From assembly GCF_004328625.1 (NCBI RefSeq), contig NZ_CP032229.1, forward strand, positions 2,170,001-2,234,000: 64,000 nucleotides of DNA, given 5' to 3'. The position numbers and the translations under genes were made by a program. The notes beneath the pieces are model-generated. The model had not been told where the DNA came from. It did no database searches and saw only the letters and a list, made by a program, of their open reading frames with translations. This document shows positions 29,310 to 37,679 of the stretch, piece by piece. Positions within the stretch are counted from its first letter, which is position 1. Every line of letters starts with the position of its first letter. The stretch comes from Streptomyces seoulensis. GTDB taxonomy: Bacteria > Actinomycetota > Actinomycetes > Streptomycetales > Streptomycetaceae.

Positions 29310-30896
29310 CTACTTCGCCCTGCGGGCCACGGTGAAGTGGTCAATGCGCTCACCGGTCTCGGCGATGCCGGACACGGTCAGCGTGGTGTGCCGGCCCCTC
29401 GGCGCGGGGGTGACGTCCACGCGCAGGAAGGAGTAGTCGAGGTAGCGCACCCGGGACCAGGCGACGGTCTCGGGCTTCTTGCCGTCCTTGAGGTTGACGA
29501 AGGAGGACACGGACTCGACCTCGTGTTCGTTCCCCTCGTAGGTGTCGGGCGCGGTGAAGGCGTACAGGCTGCGGCCGGCCGCGCCCGCGGTGACGTAGAC
29601 GACGCCCTCGGTCTCGGGGTAGGCGGTGCCGCCGATCGGGAGCTTCTTGGTGACCGTGTCGCCCTTGATCACGTCGGTGCGCTCGTACTGGTGGTTGTGG
29701 CCGTTGATGACCAGGTCCACCGTGTACTTCTCGAACAGCGGCACCCACTCCTGGCGCACCCCGCCCTCGGAGGCGTGCGCGGTGGAGGTGCAGTAGGCGC
29801 AGTGGTGGAAGAAGACCACCACGAAGTCGACGTCCCGCGCGGCCCGGAACTTCTTGAGCTGCGCCTCCAGCCACCTGGTCTGCGTGCCGCCGGAGATACC
29901 GAGGTTGGCCGGGATCTCGTACGAGATGTCGTTGGCATCCAGCGAGATGACGGCGGTGTTGCCGTAGACGAAGGAGTAGACGCCGGGGAGGTTCGCCGCG
30001 TCGGGGCCGTTGTCCGGGAGGGACCAGCGGGCCTCCTCGCCGCCGTAGCCGTTGGGCGAGTACCAGGCTTCCATGTCGTGGTTGCCGTAGGCGGGCATCC
30101 AGGGGATCTGCTTGGCGACGGACTCGGTCTGGTGCAGGAACTGGTCCCAGGTGCGCGAGTCGAAGCCGGTGTCGGTGGTCTTGCCGGCGCCGGAGGGGTC
30201 GCCGTAGGCGATGTCGCCCGCGTGCAGGTGGAAGGCGGGGTTCTGGCCGAGGATCAGGGCGTTGTTGGCGAGGCCGTGGTAACCGACGCCCTCGTCGCCG
30301 AAGGCGGTGAAGGTGAAGGGCGCCTTGTGGGCGGGGGCGGTGGTGAAGGTGCCGAGGGTGCCGAGCAGGTGGGGCTCGGCCGGGTCGAAGCCGTGGTGGC
30401 CGACGCCGTAGTAGTAGGTCTGGCCGGGGCGCAGGTGACTGAGCCGCGCGTGCACGTAGTACTGGGTGTGGTCGCCGCTCGCGCCGACACCCGCCGGGGT
30501 GTGGAGGGTGCGCACCTCGGCCTCGATCTTGCGGGAGAGGTCCCAGGGGTGGGCGCCGATGCGGATGAAGGGGCGCTTGACGGCGACCGGCACCTGCCAG
30601 GAGACGGTGACCTCGGTGCGCGGGTCGTTGCCCCAGGCCAGATGGCGGCCGAAGGGCGCGGCCAGCGCGCCGTCGACGTGCTCGGCACGGCGCGGCGCCG
30701 GGGCCGCGGGGGTGGTGGCGGCGGCCGGGGTCACGGCGCCGGGTACGAAGGCGCCGCCCGCGACGGTGCCGAGGGTGACGGCGCCGCTCCTGATCAGGGT
30801 GCGCCGGGAGAATCTGCTCCGCAGGTACTCGTGCCGCTCGGCCATGCTCATCCGCTCGGCCAGCTTCTCGGGTACGCCCATACGAGGAATGTCCAT
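29310..30896 (-). CDS. purple-acid-type metallophosphoesterase, Tat-secreted
   Basis: A 528-residue protein. It has a twin-arginine signal (FSRRTLIRSGAVTLGTVAGGAFVPGA), then a fibronectin-like N-domain (TEVTVSWQVPVAVKRPFIRIG ... GQTYYYGVGH) and a metallophosphoesterase domain. Metal motifs: HAGDIAYGD, AYGNHDMEAW, FFHHCAYC and INGHNHQYER, all in purple acid phosphatase order. It probably hydrolyses phosphate esters outside the cell. The ATG at 30896 lacks a strong ribosome site and internal ATGs such as 30881 are possible, but none changes the Tat motif. Confidence 0.85.
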   Translation of the reverse strand: MDIPRMGVPEKLAERMSMAERHEYLRSRFSRRTLIRSGAVTLGTVAGGAFVPGAVTPAAATTPAAPAPRRAEHVDGALAAPFGRHLAWGNDPRTEVTVSWQVPVAVKRPFIRIGAHPWDLSRKIEAEVRTLHTPAGVGASGDHTQYYVHARLSHLRPGQTYYYGVGHHGFDPAEPHLLGTLGTFTTAPAHKAPFTFTAFGDEGVGYHGLANNALILGQNPAFHLHAGDIAYGDPSGAGKTTDTGFDSRTWDQFLHQTESVAKQIPWMPAYGNHDMEAWYSPNGYGGEEARWSLPDNGPDAANLPGVYSFVYGNTAVISLDANDISYEIPANLGISGGTQTRWLEAQLKKFRAARDVDFVVVFFHHCAYCTSTAHASEGGVRQEWVPLFEKYTVDLVINGHNHQYERTDVIKGDTVTKKLPIGGTAYPETEGVVYVTAGAAGRSLYAFTAPDTYEGNEHEVESVSSFVNLKDGKKPETVAWSRVRYLDYSFLRVDVTPAPRGRHTTLTVSGIAETGERIDHFTVARRAK

Positions 30897-31046
30897 GACC
30901 AGCAAAACTCGTGGCCGGGGGCAACGGTGTACAGGACGGGAAGTGGACACCGGGCGAACAGCGCGCCATGACCGCGCCAACAGGTGCCTGCCCGGAATCG
31001 GGCACGATTCTTGCGAAACCGGCGTCCGTACCCGAAGATCTACCGG

Positions 31047-31304
31047 GTGCACGAGGAACTTGTCGATCATCTGACGCGCTCGACCCCGCTCAGCCGGGGC
31101 GAGGCGCTGCGGGTGATACAGGACGTGCTCGCCTTCTTCGACGAGACGACCCAGGACTACGTCCGTCGTCGACACCGGGAACTGCAGGCCCAGGGCATGC
31201 AGAACGCGGCGATCTTCGAACGGATCGATGCGGACCTGAAATACCGCGCGGTGGCACCGCCCGAGCTCACGCTCCGGCAGCTGCGCCGCATGGTCTATGG
31301 CTGA
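31047..31304 (+). CDS. small conserved protein upstream of glmS
   Basis: An 85-residue acidic/basic helical protein (HEELVDHLTRSTPLSRGEALRVIQDVLAFFDETTQDYVRRRHRELQAQG...LTLRQLRRMVYG) with no signal or membrane segment. I recognise it as a conserved Streptomyces small protein that precedes glmS. GTG at 31047 is my choice, with GAAG about 9 bases upstream; the frame continues to 30984 without better evidence. It ends 25 bases before glmS, so it is likely co-transcribed. Function unknown. Confidence 0.65.
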   Translation: MHEELVDHLTRSTPLSRGEALRVIQDVLAFFDETTQDYVRRRHRELQAQGMQNAAIFERIDADLKYRAVAPPELTLRQLRRMVYG

Positions 31305-31329
31305 GAAGCCAGGGTGAGGGAGCTTTTAC

Positions 31330-33147
31330 ATGTGCGGAATTGTCGGATACATCGGTAAGCGGGATGTCGCTCCCCTGCTGCTGGAGGGTCTCCAGCGCCT
31401 GGAGTACCGGGGCTACGACTCGGCGGGCGTCGTCGTCAGCTCGCCCAAGACGCCGGCCCTGAAGATGGTCAAGGCCAAGGGCCGGGTCCGTGACCTGGAG
31501 GCCAAGGTCCCCGCGCGCTTCAAGGGCACCACCGGCATCGCCCACACCCGCTGGGCCACCCACGGCGCCCCCTCCGACGTGAACGCCCACCCGCACATGT
31601 CGGCCGACGACAAGGTCGCCGTCGTCCACAACGGCATCATCGACAACGCCTCCGACCTGCGCCGCAAGCTGGAGGCGGACGGTGTGGAGTTCCTCTCCGA
31701 CACCGACACCGAGGTCCTCACCCACCTGATCGCCCGCGCGAGCGCCGAGAAGCTGGAGGACAAGGTCCGCGAGGCGCTCCGCGTGGTCGAGGGCACCTAC
31801 GGCATCGCCGTGATGCACGCCGACTTCCCCGACCGCATCGTGGTGGCCCGCAACGGCTCCCCGGTCGTCCTCGGCATCGGCGAGAAGGAGATGTTCGTCG
31901 CCTCGGACATCGCCGCGCTGGTCACACACACCCGCCAGATCGTCACCCTGGACGACGGCGAGATGGCCACCCTGAAGGCCGACGACTTCCGCACCTACAC
32001 CACCGAGGGCACCCGCACCAGCGCCGAGCCCACCACCGTGGAGTGGGAGGCCGCCTCCTACGACATGGGCGGCCACGACACCTACATGCACAAGGAGATC
32101 CACGAGCAGGCCGACGCCGTGGACCGCGTGCTGCGCGGCCGCATCGACGACCGCTTCTCCACCGTGCACCTGGGCGGCCTCAACCTGGACGCCCGCGAGG
32201 CCCGTCGCATCCGCCGGGTCAAGATCCTCGGCTGCGGCACCTCGTACCACGCGGGCATGATCGGCGCCCAGATGATCGAGGAGCTGGCCCGCATCCCCGC
32301 CGACGCCGAGCCGGCGTCCGAGTTCCGCTACCGCAACGCGGTCGTCGACCCCGACACCCTGTACGTCGCGGTCTCCCAGTCCGGTGAGACGTACGACGTG
32401 CTGGCCGCCGTGCAGGAGCTGAAGCGCAAGGGCGCCCGGGTCCTCGGTGTGGTCAACGTGGTCGGCTCGGCCATCGCCCGCGAGGCCGACGGCGGCATCT
32501 ACGTGCACGCCGGGCCCGAGGTGTGCGTGGTCTCCACCAAGTGCTTCACCAACACCACGGTCGCCTTCGCGCTCCTCGCGCTGCACCTGGGCCGCACCCG
32601 CGACCTCTCGGTGCGCGACGGCAAGCGGATCATCGAGGGCCTGCGCAAGCTGCCCACCCAGATCGCCGAGATCCTCAAGCAGGAGGAGCAGGTCCGCGAG
32701 CTGGCCGAGGAGTACGCCCAGAGCCGCTCGATGCTCTTCATCGGCCGTGTCCGGGGCTACCCGGTGGCCCGCGAGGCGTCCCTGAAGCTCAAGGAGATCA
32801 CCTACATCCACGCCGAGGCGTACCCCGCCTCCGAGCTGAAGCACGGCCCGCTGGCCCTGATCGAGCCCGCCCTGCCGACGGTCGCCATCGTCCCGGACGA
32901 CGACCTGCTGGAGAAGAACCGCGCCGCGCTGGAGGAGATCAAGGCCCGCAGCGGCAAGATCCTCGCGGTCGCGCACCGGGAGCAGGAGAAGGCGGACCGC
33001 ACCATCGTGGTCCCGAAGAACGAGGACGAGCTGGACCCGATCCTCATGGGCATCCCGCTCCAGCTCCTCGCGTACCACGCGGCGAAGGTGCTGGGCCGCG
33101 ACATCGACAAGCCGCGCAACCTGGCCAAGTCGGTGACGGTGGAGTAG
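31330..33147 (+). CDS. glmS: glutamine-fructose-6-phosphate aminotransferase
   Basis: A 605-residue enzyme making glucosamine-6-phosphate from fructose-6-phosphate and glutamine, the entry to peptidoglycan precursors. N-terminal glutaminase domain starting with Cys2 (MCGIVGYIG), HTRWATHG, HNGIIDN. Two SIS domains: ILGCGTSYHAGMIGA, VSQSGETYDVLAAV, GRGYPVAREASLKLKEITYIHAEAYPASELKHGPLALIE. The C-terminal PRNLAKSVTVE end is canonical. AGGGAG precedes the ATG. No glmS ribozyme is visible upstream, as expected for actinobacteria. Confidence 0.97.
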   Translation: MCGIVGYIGKRDVAPLLLEGLQRLEYRGYDSAGVVVSSPKTPALKMVKAKGRVRDLEAKVPARFKGTTGIAHTRWATHGAPSDVNAHPHMSADDKVAVVHNGIIDNASDLRRKLEADGVEFLSDTDTEVLTHLIARASAEKLEDKVREALRVVEGTYGIAVMHADFPDRIVVARNGSPVVLGIGEKEMFVASDIAALVTHTRQIVTLDDGEMATLKADDFRTYTTEGTRTSAEPTTVEWEAASYDMGGHDTYMHKEIHEQADAVDRVLRGRIDDRFSTVHLGGLNLDAREARRIRRVKILGCGTSYHAGMIGAQMIEELARIPADAEPASEFRYRNAVVDPDTLYVAVSQSGETYDVLAAVQELKRKGARVLGVVNVVGSAIAREADGGIYVHAGPEVCVVSTKCFTNTTVAFALLALHLGRTRDLSVRDGKRIIEGLRKLPTQIAEILKQEEQVRELAEEYAQSRSMLFIGRVRGYPVAREASLKLKEITYIHAEAYPASELKHGPLALIEPALPTVAIVPDDDLLEKNRAALEEIKARSGKILAVAHREQEKADRTIVVPKNEDELDPILMGIPLQLLAYHAAKVLGRDIDKPRNLAKSVTVE

Positions 33148-33163
33148 GTCTCCCCGCATACAG

Positions 33164-33204
33164 AGAAACGGACCCTCGCGCGAGCCTCGTGGGGGTCCGT
33201 TTCT
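33164..33204. terminator. terminator after glmS
   Basis: Stem AGAAACGGACCC / GGGTCCGTTTCT ending in a short T-rich side, 17 bases after the glmS stop. Confidence 0.8.
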
Positions 33205-33376
33205 GTGCCGCTGTGCGTGCCGCTGGCCTCGGCCGGCGGCCGTCACCCACCGGCCGGCAGCACGACTCACCCGCGGCGTCGGCCGTTGTATGCCCGACAC
33301 GGGGGTGCGGAACACTCCTACGCGCGAGTAGCTTCCCGGCGCGCCAACCAGTGTGCCGCCAGGGCAGGTTGAGGTC

Positions 33377-33904
33377 TCAGGGAATCACGATCACGGGCCG
33401 CCGGGCCCGCTTGGTGAGCCGTCCCGCCACGGAGCCGAAGATCCGCCCGGCGATGCCGTGCGTGGAGCCGACGACGATCGCGTCCGCCTCGTACTCCCGC
33501 CCGACCTCCTCCAGTTCATGGCAGATGTCGCCGCCGCGCTCCACGAGGATCCACGGCACCTCGCTCAGGTGGTCGGCACAGGCGAGCTCCAGGCCGAGCA
33601 CCTCGGTGCGGTGGTCGGGGACGTCCACGAAGACGGGCGGCTCACAGCCGGCCCACACCGTGGTGGGCAGCCGGTTGGCCACATGGACGATGATCAGACC
33701 CGAGCCGGAGCGGTGGGCCATGCCGACCGCGTAGGCGAGGGCGCGCTCGCTGGAGGTGGAGCCGTCGAAGCCGACGACCACTCCGTGCCGGAAGGCGGGA
33801 TCGCAGGAAGGGCGTGTCTCGTCCGCCGCCAGGGGCTCGGGCGCCGTGGGTTCGGCTACCGGCCGCTTGCGGTCCGCTGGTTCGAAGAATTCGTGACCGG
33901 CCAT
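33377..33904 (-). CDS. universal stress protein
   Basis: A 175-residue UspA-fold protein with a 35-residue N-terminal extension. The nucleotide-binding features are present: VVVGFDGSTSSERALAYAVGMA at the N-terminus of the domain and the C-terminal VVGSTHGIAGRIFGSVAGRL (G-x2-G-x9-G-S type, here for ATP) before RRPVIVIP. Members respond to stress or dormancy. It is monocistronic and divergent from the small membrane protein. Start ATG at 33904. Confidence 0.85.
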   Translation of the reverse strand: MAGHEFFEPADRKRPVAEPTAPEPLAADETRPSCDPAFRHGVVVGFDGSTSSERALAYAVGMAHRSGSGLIIVHVANRLPTTVWAGCEPPVFVDVPDHRTEVLGLELACADHLSEVPWILVERGGDICHELEEVGREYEADAIVVGSTHGIAGRIFGSVAGRLTKRARRPVIVIP

Positions 33905-34216
33905 GGCTGTCTCGGCGTCGTGATCCTTGTATGAAGGGGGACATCGTGCGGCGGAGCTGTGTCCGGGAAACGTCTTCCCCTGCCCATACCCCCAAGGGTA
34001 CGGCGGCAAGCCTCTCCGTCGCAGTTCCCGCACACGCTCCGTGAGCGCGCCCTCCGGGAGGCCCCCGGGGGTTCCAGGGAGCATGCACGAGCGGCGCCCC
34101 TTACGCAATGGTCGCTGCCCCGTACAGGCGGTTTGCCGGGACCCGCCCCTCATGGGGTGACCGTCCGGCCGTCCGCGCGTTGAACCCCCTGGAACCGACG
34201 CCCCAGGAGCCCCCAG
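33905..34216. other. intergenic, no gene supported
   Basis: Divergent region between the stress-protein gene and the small membrane-protein gene. Short frames on both strands lack ribosome sites and codon bias. I see no known operator. Confidence 0.5.
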
Positions 34217-34462
34217 ATGCCCGCACCCCGCTCCGCGCCCGGCCCCGACACCGCGCGCGAGGTGATCGGCTGGGCGGTGTTCGCCTGCGTGCTGGTGCCG
34301 GTGATCCTGCTGTGGTGCGGCACGGCACCGGTGGCGGCCGTCGGGGCGGGGCTGGGACTGGCCGGCGTCACCCTCGCCTGCCGGGCGCTGCTGCGCCGCT
34401 CGCTGCGGGAGGCCGCGCGGGGAGTCGCAGATCACAGAGGAGCCAGTACACCGGTCGACTGA
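34217..34462 (+). CDS. small two-helix membrane protein
   Basis: An 81-residue protein with two hydrophobic helices (VIGWAVFACVLVPVILLWCG and VAAVGAGLGLAGVTLACRALL) and a basic C-terminal tail (RRSLREAARG). The ribosome site is GGAGCCCC before the ATG. It precedes adpA in the same direction with a 386-base gap, so it is probably a separate unit. Codon bias is typical for the genome. No function is known to me. Confidence 0.6.
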   Translation: MPAPRSAPGPDTAREVIGWAVFACVLVPVILLWCGTAPVAAVGAGLGLAGVTLACRALLRRSLREAARGVADHRGASTPVD

Positions 34463-34848
34463 CCGGTTTCCACACCCTCGAACGTTGGTTTTCAGCCAAG
34501 TTCCTAATATCGCTCCGGAGGGGTCCCAACCACCCCTCAACCCCCGTTCCACCTGCACAAACAAGGGTCGTCCGCACCGTCGCACCCTATGCGGTTTGGC
34601 CACCCCGCCCAGGCGTACTTCCCTGCACGCCCCGCGAGTGCAACCCTTCGTGATCGAATGCTTCACGCCAAGTTGTCATGTCGACAATGCACCGCGTGTG
34701 GAACTGGCCACCGGCAGACCACGGGAGCCAGTAGATTCGATCTTGATGTCTTACGGCGGGGGACTCGTGCAGGACCGAGGGGAAACGTGCAGGAGCGACA
34801 GACCCGAAGCGTAAAGGGAGCCGCGACCACCGAGGGGGGCTTAGCAGT
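34463..34848. other. long upstream region of adpA
   Basis: Long untranslated and regulatory region, lower in GC than its surroundings. In other Streptomyces the adpA upstream region is a landing zone for several developmental regulators and for AdpA itself. I see one good AdpA-like site at 34661-34670. No protein-coding signal is present in it. Confidence 0.55.
34661..34670 (-). promoter_or_regulatory. candidate AdpA-binding site
   Basis: TGGCGTGAAG on the minus strand matches the AdpA consensus TGGCSNGWWY at 9 of 10 positions, about 180 bases before the adpA start. It would fit the known autoregulation of adpA. Confidence 0.35.
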
Positions 34849-36063
34849 ATGAGCCACGACTCCACCGCCGCGCCGGACGCCACCGTCCGCAAACTCGCCG
34901 GGCGACGCCGCAAGGAGATCGTCGCGGTGCTGCTGTTCAGCGGCGGCCCCATCTTCGAGAGTTCCATACCGCTTTCGGTGTTCGGGATTGACCGCCAGGA
35001 CGCCGGAGTGCCGCGCTACCGACTGCTGGTGTGTGCCGGCGAGGACGGCCCGCTGCGGACCACGGGGGGACTGGAACTCACCGCGCCGCATGGCCTGGAG
35101 GCGATCTCCCGCGCGGGCACGGTCGTCGTACCGGCCTGGCGCTCGATCACCTCGCCGCCACCGGAGGAGGCGCTCGACGCGCTGCGCCGGGCGCACGAGG
35201 AGGGGGCCCGCATCGTCGGCCTGTGCACCGGGGCGTTCGTCCTGGCCGCGGCCGGCCTGCTGGACGGCCGCCCGGCCACCACCCACTGGATGTACGCGCC
35301 GACGCTGGCCAAGCGCTATCCGTCGGTGCACGTCGATCCGCGTGAGCTGTTCGTCGACGACGGCGACGTGCTCACCTCGGCCGGTACGGCGGCCGGGATC
35401 GACCTGTGTCTGCACATCGTGCGGACGGACCACGGCAACGAGGCCGCCGGTGCGCTGGCCCGCCGCCTGGTGGTTCCGCCCCGCCGCAGCGGCGGTCAGG
35501 AGCGCTACCTCGACAGGTCTTTACCCGAGGAGATCGGCGCCGACCCGCTGGCCGAGGTCGTCGCCTGGGCGCTGGAACACCTCCACGAGCAGTTCGACGT
35601 GGAGACGCTGGCGGCACGCGCCTACATGAGCCGCCGTACGTTCGACCGCAGGTTCCGCTCGCTCACCGGCAGCGCGCCGCTGCAGTGGCTGATCACCCAG
35701 CGGGTGCTGCAGGCGCAGCGGCTGCTGGAGACGTCCGACTACTCGGTGGACGAGGTCGCCGGGCGCTGCGGGTTCCGCTCGCCGGTCGCGCTGCGCGGGC
35801 ACTTCCGCCGCCAGCTCGGCTCGTCGCCCGCGACGTACCGGGCCGCGTACCGGGCGCGCAGGCCGCAGGGTGAGCAGCGGCCGGCCGAGCAGGAGCTCGC
35901 GCAGCACGGGATGCCGCAGGGTCCTTCGGGTCTGCCGGGCCACGGCCCGGTGGCGGTGCCGTCGGTGCTGCACCCGGACCGGGACGGCGGGGTGCCGCTG
36001 CAGAGCCGCCGGCACACGGCGGGCGCGGTGAGTCTGCTGCCGGGGCCGCGCGGCAGCGGCTGA
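34849..36063 (+). CDS. adpA: AdpA, AraC/XylS-family developmental regulator
   Basis: A 404-residue global regulator of aerial growth and secondary metabolism. The N-terminal DJ-1/PfpI-like domain ([33 protein letters not shown] ... [24 protein letters not shown]) is followed by an AraC-type double helix-turn-helix ([62 protein letters not shown]). Codon 225, at 35521-35523, is TTA in the linker between the domains. It is the classical bldA checkpoint, since tRNA-Leu(UAA) is needed to read it. Followed by a terminator and orn, the known adpA-ornA arrangement. Confidence 0.97.
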   Translation: MSHDSTAAPDATVRKLAGRRRKEIVAVLLFSGGPIFESSIPLSVFGIDRQDAGVPRYRLLVCAGEDGPLRTTGGLELTAPHGLEAISRAGTVVVPAWRSITSPPPEEALDALRRAHEEGARIVGLCTGAFVLAAAGLLDGRPATTHWMYAPTLAKRYPSVHVDPRELFVDDGDVLTSAGTAAGIDLCLHIVRTDHGNEAAGALARRLVVPPRRSGGQERYLDRSLPEEIGADPLAEVVAWALEHLHEQFDVETLAARAYMSRRTFDRRFRSLTGSAPLQWLITQRVLQAQRLLETSDYSVDEVAGRCGFRSPVALRGHFRRQLGSSPATYRAAYRARRPQGEQRPAEQELAQHGMPQGPSGLPGHGPVAVPSVLHPDRDGGVPLQSRRHTAGAVSLLPGPRGSG

Positions 36064-36079
36064 GGATCGTCACGGTCGC

Positions 36080-36118
36080 GAGGGGGTGTGGGAGGGCTCG
36101 GCCTTCCCACACCCCCTC
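36080..36118. terminator. terminator after adpA
   Basis: Stem GAGGGGGTGTGGGA / TCCCACACCCCCTC with an 11-base loop, between adpA and orn. Confidence 0.75.
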
Positions 36119-36172
36119 CGCCGTGCGTACGCGCGGGTCCAGGTGCCCGTGGGTCCCCTTAAGGTGAGACAC

Positions 36173-36775
36173 ATGAACGATCGCATGGTGTGGATCGACT
36201 GCGAGATGACCGGCCTCTCGCTGTCCGACGACGCGCTCATCGAGGTGGCCGCCCTCGTCACCGACTCCGAGCTGAACGTGCTCGGCGAGGGGGTGGACAT
36301 CGTCATCCGCCCGCCGGACGCCGCGCTGGAGACGATGCCGGAGGTGGTGCGCCAGATGCACACCGCGTCCGGGCTGCTGGAGGAGCTGGCCGGGGGTACG
36401 ACGCTGGCCGACGCCGAGGAGCAGGTGCTCGCGTACATCCGTGAGCACGTCAAGGAGCCGGGCAAGGCCCCGTTGTGCGGCAACTCCGTCGGCACCGACC
36501 GCGGCTTCCTGCTGCGCGACATGGCGACGCTGGAGTCCTACCTCCACTACCGGATCGTGGACGTCTCCTCGATCAAGGAGCTGGCCCGGCGCTGGTACCC
36601 GCGCGCGTACTTCAACAGCCCGGAGAAGAACGGCAACCACCGCGCGCTGGCCGACATCCGCGAGTCCATCGCCGAGCTGCGCTACTACCGCGAAGCGGTC
36701 TTCGTCCCCCAGCCCGGCCCGGACTCCGACACCGCGAAGTCCATCGCCGCGAAGTACGTCCTCCCGCCCGCGTGA
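36173..36775 (+). CDS. orn: oligoribonuclease
   Basis: A 200-residue DEDDh 3'-5' exonuclease that degrades 2-5-nt RNA, including pGpG, the end product of c-di-GMP turnover. Catalytic motifs: [11 protein letters not shown] (Asp/Glu), [16 protein letters not shown] (Asp) and [10 protein letters not shown] (His-Asp). It is the ornA homologue that follows adpA in Streptomyces and is essential for normal development there. ATG at 36173. Confidence 0.95.
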   Translation: MNDRMVWIDCEMTGLSLSDDALIEVAALVTDSELNVLGEGVDIVIRPPDAALETMPEVVRQMHTASGLLEELAGGTTLADAEEQVLAYIREHVKEPGKAPLCGNSVGTDRGFLLRDMATLESYLHYRIVDVSSIKELARRWYPRAYFNSPEKNGNHRALADIRESIAELRYYREAVFVPQPGPDSDTAKSIAAKYVLPPA

Positions 36776-36871
36776 CCCCCCACCCGGAAACGTGTGCGCG
36801 AGCACCCCTCAAGACCCTGTAGACTTCTTCTCGGCCGGTCGGGGAAACGACAACTTCCACCGCCGGTCGTG

Positions 36872-36944
36872 GTGGGTGTAGCTCAGCTGGTAGAGCACCT
36901 GGTTGTGGTCCAGGAAGTCGCGGGTTCAAGTCCCGTCACTCACC
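36872..36944 (+). tRNA. tRNA-His (GTG)
   Basis: Cloverleaf with acceptor arms GTGGGTG / CACTCAC, D-arm GTAGCTCAGCTGGTAGAGC, anticodon loop TTGTGGT with GTG, TPsiC GGGTTCAAGTCCC. An additional G at 36871 can pair with the discriminator C, the G-1 identity element of tRNA-His. Confidence 0.97.
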
Positions 36945-36947
36945 CTG

Positions 36948-36995
36948 AACGACTTTGGGGCCGATCCGTTTCGACGGACCGGCCCCAAAGTCGTT
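36948..36995 (+). terminator. terminator after tRNA-His
   Basis: 22-base stem AACGACTTTGGGGCCG.../...CGGCCCCAAAGTCGTT with a TTCG loop (36970-36973) and one internal mismatch. Confidence 0.85.
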
Positions 36996-37031
36996 GCCGC
37001 GCCACTGCCTCCCCCTGCCATCCTGCGTGTC

Positions 37032-37439
37032 ATGTCCGCACGAAACCGCCACCTGCCTCCCGGCTACTCCTGGCCGCTGACCTCGACCGACCTCACCGAG
37101 TCGCTGGGCCCGCTGATGACCCACGTCACGGAGGTACGGTTCCTCACGGGGCGGGACGCCGGCACCATCGTCCTCGGCGTGGCCTGGGTGCCCCCGCGCT
37201 CGTCCAATGACGACCGCGGCACCGACCCGGACTCGGTCGGCTTCCGCATGGACGTCCCCATGATCCCCACCCCGGCCCGCGCCCCCACGCGCGCCGTCCT
37301 CCGGACGCGGGCCCTCCCCCAGCTCCACACCTGGATGACCCAGGCCCTCACCGCCGGCGAGACCTGGCACCTCGCTCCCCACGACCACCTGTGGCGCCTG
37401 ACCGACGGACACCTCACCCACCGGGACGAGACCCCTTAG
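37032..37439 (+). CDS. conserved hypothetical, C-terminus ending in an inserted element
   Basis: A 135-residue soluble protein with no recognised domain. Its sequence (PPGYSWPLTSTDLTESLGPLMTHVTEVRFLTGRDAGTIVLGVAWVP...) has normal Streptomyces codon use. The ATG at 37032 lacks a strong ribosome site. The TAG stop at 37437-37439 is formed at the end of the inserted element's target and terminal repeat, so the original protein may have been longer. Function unknown. Confidence 0.6.
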   Translation: MSARNRHLPPGYSWPLTSTDLTESLGPLMTHVTEVRFLTGRDAGTIVLGVAWVPPRSSNDDRGTDPDSVGFRMDVPMIPTPARAPTRAVLRTRALPQLHTWMTQALTAGETWHLAPHDHLWRLTDGHLTHRDETP

Positions 37440-37643
37440 GGCGTGTCCGGAAAGTGGCGCCGTCTGCCCGGAGGGCAGGGCTCGCGGCGTCTGGTGCGTG
37501 CGCTCGCAAGGCGGAGGGTCGTCCTCGTACCGGGCGTACGAGGACGATCCCGACAACGCCGCTGGGGGTCCCCCCTGCTCGCAGAGCTTGGGGGAACGTG
37601 CCAGGCGTCGCGAGCCAGGCGGGACTTTCCGGACACGGCCTAG
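37438..37643. mobile_element. non-autonomous IS5-like miniature element (MITE)
   Basis: About 205 bases bounded by imperfect inverted repeats: GCGTGTCCGGAAAGTGGCGC on the left, and on the right its complement-type end GGCGGGACTTTCCGGACACG. They share the 14-base core CGTGTCCGGAAAGT. The flanks read TTAG on the left and CTAG on the right, fitting the YTAR target of IS5-family elements. It has no transposase. It carries a nested palindromic repeat and is inserted at the 3' end of the preceding gene. Confidence 0.75.
37563..37594. repeat. palindromic repeat nested in the MITE
   Basis: TGGGGGTCCCCCCTGCTCG ... AGCTTGGGGG, the same family as the repeat inside the PucR gene at 8102-8142. Confidence 0.65.
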
Positions 37644-37679
37644 GGCCGCGGCGGACGGGGCACGTGTCACCCGGCGGCT

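Noticed and set aside
31305..31329. glmS ribozyme
   Set aside because: The gap before glmS is only 25 bases and lacks the conserved core. This ribozyme is known from Firmicutes, not actinobacteria.
36903..37031. Coding sequence starting within tRNA-His
   Set aside because: The frame opens inside the tRNA and crosses its terminator hairpin. The ATG at 37032 is the sensible start.
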